Source: Stemphylium vesicarium
Lineage: Eukaryota; Ascomycota; Dothideomycetes; Pleosporales; Pleosporaceae
DNA length: 64,000 nt
NCBI GenBank assembly: GCA_004380135.1
Contig: QXCR01000005.1
Span: 1-64,000 of the forward strand
Direction: 5' to 3'
The first letter of the stretch is position 1. Every line of letters starts with the position of its first letter. Below, piece after piece: positions 55,315 through 64,000 of this stretch. The translations under genes and the position numbers were made by a program. Under the pieces are notes generated by a model, which did no database searches, was not told the origin of the DNA, and saw only the letters and a list, made by a program, of their open reading frames with translations.

Positions 55315-57690
55315 TTACGCATCCCAATCCATTATTGGGAATTTGTCTAACTCCGAGCCATTGAAGCCGTAAAGAAGGTCATCTACAGTGACCAGATTCT
55401 CGCCGAAAAGCTGTTGTGGGCCTTGAGAAGTCCAGTTGCCATTGTGATCGTAAGGGATATTGCCCGCGTCCTGTTGCCCAGTATTGGGCACAGTGGCTGG
55501 CATTTCAGTGGTGGGATACGGCCACTGCAACTCCATAGGTGCGGTTGCGACGGAAGAGCTTGTATTAGCAGTGGGGCCTTGTTGCGCTAGATGAGAGGTT
55601 TCCTGTTCTCGCTCACGAACGAAGCTTTGGATGATACCATCAATGTCGAGGCTTTGCAAGCTAGGCTCGCGACCCATTGACCTGCCAGACGTCGCATCTG
55701 GAGTACTGCTATGACTGCTATCACCAACATCTCTGTCGATTTGAGTATCATCGAGGCTAGGTGTAGCAACCCCAAGTCTCTTCATAAGGTTTTGTACAAT
55801 TGCATTGGCGCGTCGCACAGCCCAATTTGTTTCTTGGTTTTCACGAAACACGGCTAAACAAGCCTCGAGACTGCTATGAGCATGGGAGCCTGGGCCACGT
55901 CTCGCAGCAATGCGAGCGTGTATGGTTGCCGCAACGTAAGTTGCATACGATATCAAGTAGGGAGCTCGTCGCACACTGAACGCTTTGTCGTAAGCTCGCA
56001 ATAGCTGCACGATATCATTCGCAGCTGTGGCGCATGACATGAAAGAGTTGACAGAGATAGCACGTGAAGTGTTATAAAGATGACCATCAGCAACGAACGG
56101 GCGGTGCAGGAGAATCGTGAGAACATTGTAGAGAGCACTAGAGACATGTGAGCACTTCTGTAGTATAGTCAAGTCTAAAATACTCACTGAAGACTGAGCA
56201 CGTGTGGAGGTGGTGTCACAGGAGCCTTCTTTAGGTCAAGGGCAAGATGGTCGGGTAATTGCCGTCGCCATGTTGTCAATTTCAAATGTATGTTTTCCAG
56301 TTTGGATGAAAGTTCCCCAGGGCTCGAGTCGGAACTTCTTTCGGTGTATATTGTGCTAAGTATGTCGCTTAGGATGACCGAGAGATGACACAGGTGGCGG
56401 AATGTTGATACGCTGTATGCCGGAGAGCCTAAGTAAGCTGTATCTGATTGCGTAGAGTAGGCGAAAGGAGTCCAATGCTCTAGTTCTTCGTAGGTATCCT
56501 GGAACTTGATGGGGACCAAGGTGTCCGACTCCTTGATGCTCACTGGTCGTCCTTGGTACAAGCTTTGGATTTTATCAACGACTGCAGTGCTTGTTAGCGG
56601 TATATTAGTTGTGGAAGCAACTTGTTTACCAAATGCTGCCCAGAAAACGCGTCTCCGGATTTCGTAGTCTTCATCAGACAGTCTGCGACTACCGGCGAGC
56701 GCCGGCGTGTCTACGTGGATACCAAGATCAACAATCATGCGAAATGCTAGACCAGCATACAGCCAGGCAGCACTGCGTTCATCACCTAAAGCAAAAAGCG
56801 AATTTGTCATAACCAGTAACGCTTGAATAGTCGTGATCTCGCTTCTGTCTAGAGAGCTGCCCAGAAGCTCACGTACTCTCTGGCGAAACTTCCAGCCGGC
56901 AGTCCGCACATCATCGGCTACTCGGCGGACCTCCTGACGTGGGCTGAACTTGCTGGCACCGAAATAAATGGCATTGAGCAGAAGCTTAGAGAAGTAGGGT
57001 CCGCCGCATGCCATATCGCGCATAAATGCCGGGCGGTACGTGGTGAGAAAGGAGTGATGCTGTCGGTTCCAATGCAATGACAAGAGATGCATGCCCAAGT
57101 CGGGCTCAACACCGTCAAAGTCAAACTTTCCAAGGCGGAAATTCATAGTTTCCAGCTGTCGCTGACGTGCAGTTTCAGCAACAAGGCCTCTCTCGATCCA
57201 CTCATCAGGCATCTGCGGGCGTGACTCGGTGGGAGGACGATCATGTGGACCTTCATCGAACAAAGTGCTTGTGCGCCCATGATAGCTAGAGGAGCCATTG
57301 GCAGCAACAACAATGCGCGAAACACTTTGTGGGGTTGAGGACGCAGCTTGAACAGGAGATTGAGTAGTAGCAGTGACAGAAACAGATGTAGCAACCTGCG
57401 CGACTGAATCTGACGCTCTCTCCCGTCGCGGCGCCTTGCGTGGACGGCCTCCTGCTTGGTGGGCATCGTCTATAGGCTCGTAGTGGCAAGTCACCCCATG
57501 CATCTTGCAACTTGCGCACACTGGTTTCTCAGCACTGCACTTGATCTGCCGACTTCAGTATTCGCCTCCACCGTCCTTCGAGGGTGTGGAAACAGACCTT
57601 TCTGCGACGGCAGAACGTGCAGGCCTCGGGTGCTCTCTTGCGTGGACGGCCCGCCATGGTTGCATGGCCGCCCGCATCAGCTGTGCTCAT
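55315..57690 (-). CDS. Zn2Cys6 transcription factor with fungal-specific TF domain (nirA-like)
   Basis: Exons 57598-57690, 56188-57545 and 55315-56137 give 757 residues. The first intron splits the zinc cluster; joined it reads ACTFCRRRKIKC, then CxxC and CHY, i.e. C-x2-C-x6-C-x6-C-x2-C-x6-C, preceded by an AT-hook-like GRPRKR. The middle homology region includes HWNRQHHSFLTTYRPAFMRD and GGPYFSKLLLNAIYFGASKF, as in nirA-type regulators. The second intron acceptor (TCTCTAG) was chosen because it alone restores HALYNVLTILLHRPF. The C-terminus is Gln/Asn/Pro-rich, probably activating. It may control the adjacent PrpF-like gene; that is inference. Confidence 0.9.
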
Positions 57691-58563
57691 CGCAGTGGCT
57701 ACCCGAAGTGAATACTGTGGGACGGGAATCAGAAAAAGAATATTGGCTGCCGCCGTACAGTGAACGGGAGAGGAAAGTCGCCTGTGGGTGTCAATCAGAT
57801 TGCGCTGCGAGCCGAGCGGCGCCCGAGGTCCCGCGGGAGCGCGCCCCCTTTAATTAGGCAATCCGAAGCGGCTCTGGCATACCCGCACGCCTTAGGTAAG
57901 CTTGGGTCTTGGAAATATCAGCAGAAAGTGGCATGCGCAGACGTATATACGATCTGGGGACTCTGAAAAAAAATGGCGTTCCATATAGAACTTCCGCCAA
58001 AAGATTATGCCTACTGAAGTGATGTGTAACGAATTTAGGAACACGCTATTTCTTTTCGCGTCGAGATGGTCAGCTAGAGCAGAATGACATAACGATTGCT
58101 TCATCTACGCTATCCGGTACACTGTGCACAACATTTGTCTCAGTCCTTGCTCATTTGGAAAAGATGCATGGGTTAGTAAGTTAGCGATGGCGCAGACGAC
58201 GTCATGACAACAGGGAAGATGCGGTAGTGCAAAGTTCAAGTAATACGAATCAATGCATTCTATCTTTCCAAGGTCGATATAACTATCCTAGTACGCATGA
58301 TACAACGAAGAAGAGCAAGACCAAAAAAGCTCCCTCAAGACACAATAATCCTCCCACTTTCCTGACATAACAACGCCAATACACCTTTCCATCCCAAAAA
58401 GTAAAAAAGAACAGCCGTGTTCCAACGTCAGAAAAATAAAAGAAGACATGCTAAAAGAAAGGGTATCCAGCCAACGCCAGCTAGATGAGAAGAAGAAAGA
58501 CGCCTCCTACTTCCCTTCAGTTCCCCAGGGCCCAAAGAAGTCGAACTTTTTAATCCTCTTTTT
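57691..58563. other. Intergenic region between regulator and RAD21
   Basis: 873 bp holding the regulator's promoter and the RAD21 3' UTR. Only short frames; nothing else seen. Confidence 0.4.
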
Positions 58564-60527
58564 TTACGCAGACACGGAGACTTCAGGTGGTCCTTGGAAC
58601 CTGGCCTCAGCAGGTGCGTCGGCATCTCCCGAAGGCGCAGCTTGGGCTTGAGACGCCAATTCGCCGCTCGCACCCGTCTCTGCCCATTGACCCCAGAGAC
58701 CGCGCTTAGCACGGATGCGGAGGGGGCCACCTAGTTCGTTGGCAGGTTGCTCGACTTTGATGGCGTCCTTGGTAGCGAGGACAAGCATCTCGAAGAACAT
58801 CTTGGTGGCGTCGGTTCGTGATGTGCGGGTTTCAGGGAAGACGTCCTGGAAGACGATGCTGTTCTTTTGCCGTTCTAACTCACTCTCCTCGGCCTCGGGG
58901 CCGAATTGCTCGCGGAGGAAGTGGACGGCGTGTTTTGTGCCTAGGGAGACGGGTCCGGCTTCTGCGGGGTGGACAAGGGGGACGGTTGTGTCGTCGAAGT
59001 TATCAGGAACAGGGGAGAAGGCATCATCTTCGTTGTCACCGACTTGCTGGAAGCCTGGCTCGTCGGGTAGTTGGATGATGTCATCGGATCCTCCGAGCAC
59101 GGTGTTGTCACCGCCAATGCCGATGTCACCACCTCCCAGAGTTGGCTCATCTTGCTCGAATTCTAGCTGCAGTTGCGGTGTCTTTTCTCTCTCAGCTGCC
59201 GTCGCTTCATCTTCCTCTGCGCTAGCTTCGATGTTCGCGCCATCACGCTTGCGCTTCTGGCTTGGTCGGGAGATGACCTCAAGAGAAAGGATACCACGCA
59301 ACTCAGGTGCCCAACCTTGACTTCGGCCGTCACCCAGGATGCTCGACACAAAGCCTCCGGACTTTTGCATATTGAGCAAAGCCATGAGAAGAGGGTCGCG
59401 AGGAAGGAAAGAGGCAGACTTGAGAATCTTGTCGCGGTTGTTTTGTTGCTCCCTCAGCTGGTGGCTGGAGATCATAGTTTCGGCATCAGCTCCAATAACC
59501 CTCCTGCGCTTCGCCCGGGCCTGGTGGATAGATTCCTCCTCTTCCTGCTCCTGCTCTGGCTCAAACATGGTAGTCTGCTCAGCAACCTCCTGCTCAAGAC
59601 GAGTGGCCTCTTCCTCCCCGAGCTCAGAGAGCGGGGACTCCTCGCGTTGTCGCATAGGCAGGTCGCCGGCGATTGAACCTGCTGGGAGATCTGTTTCTGT
59701 CATTCCGCCCATGGTGATATCCACATCATCGCCGAGGTTGAATTCAGGAGCTGCTCCAAGTTCCGTAGGTGGGTCTTCTCCAAGATCTATGCCAAGATCA
59801 TCGTCGTCGATCTGAAGGCCCTTGTCCAAGCCGGTAAACTCTTCCGATTGTCGGCGCTCCAAGGGAGCATTACGGCCCATCTCGATACTCGTACCCTCGT
59901 CAAATGGTGCTGGCGGGTCCAAATCATCTCCTTCTCCAATGTCCAGGTTCAAATCATCGTCGGGAAGCTCCATTGGTTCCATACGCGGTTGCTCGATGCT
60001 ACCAGAGAGAAACTGACTGTTGTCCCAGTCTGGGACGGTGGTGTTTCCAAGGTCAAGGCCACTAAGAGGCTGCGAGAGAAGGAAAGAGGGGTCTGGCATG
60101 GGAGCCAACAGGTCCAGGTCCGTGATCTGATCCGGAAGTATCAAATTGGTGGGGTTGGCAACGTGTGTTTGAGCGGGAAGATCGATGTTTCCTGGACGGA
60201 AGGCCTACAGACGCGTGAGTGGCGGTAAGATTTAGGTGTCGCGATAGAGCTTACCATCTTGATCTTCCATAGAGCCTCGTTGCAGTCATCTTGCAAGTAG
60301 TGGGCCTTCTTGTGATAGATGCGCACCTCACCAAGAAGCAGCTGCGCGTTCAGTCGCAATGCAAGTGGGCCGCCAGCAGCCACCTCTGGTCGAATGATGA
60401 CCTCGCAACTTTCCGGGATCTTGTGCTGCAACACTTGAGCTTTGGTAAGCTTCTTCTGCTGGTTAGAGGCGAGCCAGACGTGCGCAAGCGCGCCCTGCTT
60501 GAAGAGGAGGTCCTCGGGAAGAAACAT
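58564..60527 (-). CDS. RAD21: Cohesin kleisin subunit Rad21/Scc1
   Basis: Exons 60255-60527 and 58564-60204 give 637 residues. The N-terminal Rad21/Rec8 domain (FKQGALAHVWLASNQQKKLT, QLLLGEVRIYHKKAHYLQDD) binds Smc3. The middle is acidic and disordered, with repeated Asp/Leu motifs. The C-terminal winged helix (DVFPETRTSRTDATKMFFEM, LVLATKDAIKVEQ) binds Smc1. It starts MFLPEDLLF rather than the usual MFYS. It closes the cohesin ring on chromosomes in the nucleus. After the winged helix comes a 60-residue Ala/Gly/Glu-rich tail. Whether it is the mitotic or meiotic form is not decided by sequence alone, though length and the acidic middle favour the mitotic type. Confidence 0.92.
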
Positions 60528-61450
60528 GGTGGCGATTGAGTGGTGTGGATCGTGGGCGGGGTGGTGGAGGAATTGCGCGTCGGGTTGTCTTGTTTACGTC
60601 GACGCGTCGCGGGTAGATGAATGCGCAGGCGGGAAAAGCGCGCCGGTGACCTCAGTGGTATGTGCCAAGAGTGCGCGCGCACGTAGCAATGGCAGTGAAG
60701 GTCAACAAGGGTCGGGCGACGATGGTGTTGCGGATGCGCTCGGTGGTGGAATGATGATGAGGCTGGTCGGGGCTGGGATCAGGGCGTGGCGGGCACGATC
60801 CAACTACTCGCTTAGTCATGCGTCTGCCCATGGAACACGAAGCTTACCATCTACTTAATGAGAAGTTTCTGGCCGTCACTGCAAAGACTACGAAAGGCAT
60901 CTAGTCTGCTTTTCCATGCTATCATGCAGTTGTGGCGAGCGCAAGAATGAGCAAGATGGTCACGACATCCTGCACAAGCGGTCAACTGGTATTATCCACA
61001 CCATCTCGTTGCGAAGACCGGAGCCATAATCGCCTTTTTAGTTCGAGGCTTTGCGAGCAGCGCAAGACGCTTCCAACATGATGCTCCTTATTTCCGCGCC
61101 TGTCAGCTTAGCTCAGTCTCAGACGTGGACTTGTCCAGAGGGCCGTGAAGCCTTGCACCACATGTCCCGGTTCTCCGGTTCGGTAGTTGCTTCATCACTA
61201 CTCAGCCAATGTAGCATATAGTGCCCTGATACTTCCAGCTACTTCCATTGGTCATGAAAAAATCACATAACCGGAAGAGTGGAGTTGTTGGGTTTTGTTG
61301 ATATGTTGCTTTAGAAATCACCATGCTCACGTCGAGGTGGAGACTGGGAGCTGAGTATTTCAGGCGCCGCAAGGCTCTCTCAACCTGGGTACCGCTCGTT
61401 GATTGTGCACCTCTCTCAGAAGATACGTCTTACTGAATCTCCTACAAAAC
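60528..61450. promoter_or_regulatory. Divergent intergenic region, RAD21 and DUF1996 genes
   Basis: 923 bp between divergent genes, containing both promoters. The acgcgtcgcg at 60601-60610 upstream of RAD21 contains an ACGCGT site, the sequence bound by MBF-type cell-cycle factors; its use here is inference. Confidence 0.45.
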
Positions 61451-62843
61451 ATGCTTTGGTACTCTTCCGCCTCCCTTGGGTTGCTTGCGCCACATGTCTT
61501 GGCTCAGCAATCACCCTTTGGAGCTTCGGGTTTTCTACGGTTTGGATGCTCGCAACTCGTGATTGAGCGTACTGATCCGCTCGTGACCCCGGGACTGAAT
61601 CCGTCGCCACACATGCATCAGGCAAGCACACCTTTCTGCCTCCAACACACCATGACTAACATGCACAGATTGTAGGAGGCAATAGCTTCAACGTAACGGT
61701 ATGTTGTGTTCGTCACACCGCGATGGATACAGCAATCTGACGCACCCAGATGGATCCTAACACCATCGACCCACCCGCGCAGTCGACTTGTACCTCATGC
61801 ATTTACAAGTGAGCCCCGCCGTTGTTTTGTTCATATTAACCCACTCATGTAGTTGTAGGGAAGACACTTCGAACTACTGGACCGCCTCCATCTACTTCCA
61901 GTCCCCCGAGAATGGTACATTCCGCAAGGTACCTCAGATGGCAAACGGCCGTCTAAACGGAACACTCCTTGAGCAAGACGGTGGACTTACCATATACTAC
62001 ATGCGCCCCTTCAGCGGCACTAACAAGAACACTACAGCCATGATGCCTGTGAGTATCTATTCAGAATTTCTTTGATGTCTGTTCTCATCCTTCTACAGGG
62101 CTTCCGTATGCTTGCCGGCGACCCAAACAATCGTAGCCAGAACGGCACATACCCAGGCATCTGTCATAGATGCCTCGAGGAAAGCGAGCGCGTCATGGGT
62201 GGGAATGGCGCGCCTTGCTCTCTTAACGACAGCGCCAGCTTGCCATCTACACCATGCCCGGGGGGTATCCGTGCTACAGTGATTTTCCCTTCATGCTGGG
62301 ATGGTGTCACTCTCGATTCGCCAGACCACAGATCGCATGTCGCATATGCACCGAACTTGAGCGGTGGGCTCGCGGGTGACGAATGCCCGAGTACTCATCC
62401 AGTCAGGATTCCCCAGGTGATGTACGAGATTATGTTTGACACTTCTGGGTTTGCAGATCCCATATACTATGAGGACGGCAAGCAGCCGTTGGTTTATAGT
62501 TTTGGCGATCCGTAAGTAGCGTGATTTACTTTCAACAACGAAGCTGGTACTAATGTAGGCAGGACTGGATATGGTGCGCATGGCGACTACTTATTCGGGT
62601 GGGAAGGCGACTCGTTGCAGAGGGGAATGGATGCGCTTGGTAACAAGTGTGGGAGTGAGGATTGTACATCTACATTGACAATCCAGGATGGGAGAGATGC
62701 AATTGGATGCACAAAGGCGCAGCAGGCTGTGGAGGATGTTGGAGCAGAGACGTGTAGGTTCGCTCTCACCGACGGCCGAGATGGAGACTGACTTGCGCAC
62801 AGGGCTCGACGAACTTCCCGGTGGTGTGCAGATTACAGTATAG
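61451..62843 (+). CDS. Secreted DUF1996 protein
   Basis: Seven exons (61451-61621, 61669-61698, 61750-61808, 61859-62048, 62099-62511, 62563-62753, 62803-62843) give 364 residues. Signal peptide MLWYSSASLGLLAPHVLAQ. Domain marks: RFGCSQLVIERTDPLVTPG, SPHMHQIVGGNSFNVT, CTSCIYKEDTSNYWTAS, GFRMLAGDP, SCWDGVTLDSPDHRSHVAY and CPSTHPVRIPQVMYE, all DUF1996. The first intron starts GC (GCAAGC...GCACAG), a rare GC-AG intron, and exon 2 has only 30 nt. DUF1996 proteins are secreted and of unknown activity, some associated with carbohydrate degradation. Confidence 0.9.
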
Positions 62844-63561
62844 TGACCATGCTGCATAATCAGCTGCCAGTCAGTCGTTAATATCCTTTTGTGTTCTCGG
62901 TATAGCTGGATATGTTTGGAATAGGATTCGAACGATGCCAGAAGAACTGATGTTAGATGTTACATGTCACCTGCACCTCGCATTTCAGTCTCAGCCACAA
63001 TAGTATCGTCTGAGGCTGGGGCATGACATCACCGGCAAATGGCCGAAAGCGCGCCATCACTTGATCGTGCAGCCTGTCCGCCTGGGATGTACCTGCCAAG
63101 GCCAAATGTCGTGACACCTGCAAAGGCGTCTTTGCAGAACTCTAAACTATGCTCCCAGATTCTCGCGCAGAGCAAAAAACTATGGGCTCTGTTTCTGTTC
63201 CCCACGTCGTCGTCGTCGTCGTTGTCGTTGCACAGCAATGGAGCCGCGACATCAAACAGTCGATGGTGCGGGAATCGTGGCCAGACGCCGGGCCGCTGTA
63301 ACCTAGACCCCTGTTTAAGAGTACCGATGCTTTGACGTTTTGGTCCATCATCTACACCAGACGAACCCCGAGCCCCAGAGACAGCACATAGCCGCCACCA
63401 GTTTTAATTTTCCTGCCCGCTCGCCAGCCGTGAAAGCGTACCTCTATTCCTAGTAGCCTCAATGCGATAGTTGAGCACCACCCGGATTCTCGCTACGCTA
63501 ATTGTCGACGGATAGGCCACGTTGGACGGCGGCGCAACAGTCGTCTCCTGGCCATGCCAAC
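62844..63561. other. Intergenic region upstream of PMR1
   Basis: 718 bp containing the DUF1996 3' UTR and the PMR1 promoter. A short (CGT)n run lies near 63206-63223. No gene seen. Confidence 0.4.
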
Positions 63562-64000
63562 ATGTCAAAAGCGTCGATACCCTCACTACCCTTCTACAAT
63601 GCCTCGAGCGCCCCTTCAAAGTCTTCGCGCCCCTCGTCGCCCATGCTGCAGCCTCCAGAGCCGTATAAGCGAAGCGCGACGCCCTCAGTATGCTATGCGC
63701 CTCCACCACGAGCCCTAGCCCATGACCTCTTGAGATGCCGCTAACACATACCCGTGCAGTCAATAACAGCGACCCATTCTCTTCTGTCCGCCCAAGATAC
63801 CGCCCAAAAACACTCGACGTCGGTGACACATGGCCTCTCTGCCTCCGACGCCTCGGCGCGCATCCACGTCCATGGCCTCAACGAACTCCCACACGAAGAG
63901 CCTGAGCCGCTCTGGCTTCGATTCATCAAGCAATTCAAGGAGACACTTATTCTTCTATTACTGGGGTCCGCCGGAGTCTCCTTCATAATGGGCAATCTGG
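63562..64000 (+). CDS. PMR1: Golgi P-type Ca2+/Mn2+ ATPase Pmr1, 5' part
   Basis: Exons 63562-63687 and 63760-64000 (running off the window) give the first 122 residues, starting MSKASIPSLPFYNASS. The intron is GTATGC...GTGCAG. After a Ser/Pro-rich start comes the P-type ATPase N-terminal domain: HGLSASDASARIHVHGLNEL, then PHEEPEPLWLRFIKQFKETL and the first transmembrane helix ILLLLGSAGVSFIMGN. This matches the secretory-pathway (SPCA/Pmr1) group rather than SERCA or plasma-membrane pumps. It supplies Ca2+ and Mn2+ to the Golgi. Truncated only by the window edge. Confidence 0.88.

Noticed and set aside
62928..62945. B-box-like ggattcgaac (tRNA promoter motif, reverse strand)
   Set aside because: The flanking bases cannot form the five-pair T stem and no A box lies at the right distance.

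Overview
The window is nuclear DNA of a filamentous ascomycete. The genes carry many short introns of about 40-60 bp, intergenic spaces are compact, and the proteins are typical of fungi (Zn2Cys6 regulator, DUF3824, DUF1996 and GH128 proteins, a Fus3/Kss1-type MAP kinase). The 352-residue MAP kinase and the nonsense changes in the decayed region (all explicable as CpA to TpA, the signature of repeat-induced point mutation) suggest a Dothideomycete, probably Pleosporales. That placement is inference. Exon structures were worked out by hand from splice consensus and reading-frame continuity.

Region 1 (1-13.7 kb) is housekeeping: a PQ-loop membrane protein, the Erv1 sulfhydryl oxidase, a single-pass membrane protein, the pathogenicity-type MAP kinase behind a 2.3 kb upstream gap, a 57-residue Cys-rich protein split by an intron, the ribosome-biogenesis helicase Dbp3, and a TFIIIC subunit diverging from Dbp3.

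Region 2 (13.8-20.3 kb) is an accessory island. It holds three broken copies (A, B, C) of one unrecognised gene family with the signature TD-x-WWE-x-A-x-E-x-EP. It also holds an intact hAT-like MITE with an 8-bp target duplication (16303-16678), a further pseudogene with CAG/CAA to stop changes, AT-rich stretches and a CT microsatellite.

Region 3 (20.7-46.9 kb): an allantoate-permease-type MFS transporter, an Alr/CorA magnesium channel, a DUF3824 protein, a secreted PIG-L-like protein that has lost its active-site motif, a Cys/His-rich coiled-coil protein, the complex I 24 kDa subunit, a small secreted protein built from two copies of a seven-cysteine module, a mitochondrial carrier, the mitochondrial rRNA methyltransferase Mrm2, an SSXT-domain protein and a GH128 cell-wall glucanase.

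Region 4 (49.4-64 kb): a secreted Ser/Thr-rich protein with a Cys-rich tail, Sua5, a hidden three-exon gene, a PrpF-like isomerase next to a nirA-like Zn2Cys6 regulator, the cohesin subunit Rad21, a secreted DUF1996 protein, and the first two exons of the Golgi Ca2+/Mn2+ ATPase Pmr1, cut by the window edge. Mitochondrial functions recur (Erv1, 24 kDa subunit, carrier, Mrm2, possibly Sua5), but no cluster or operon-like arrangement is evident. No convincing tRNA, rRNA or CRISPR array was seen.
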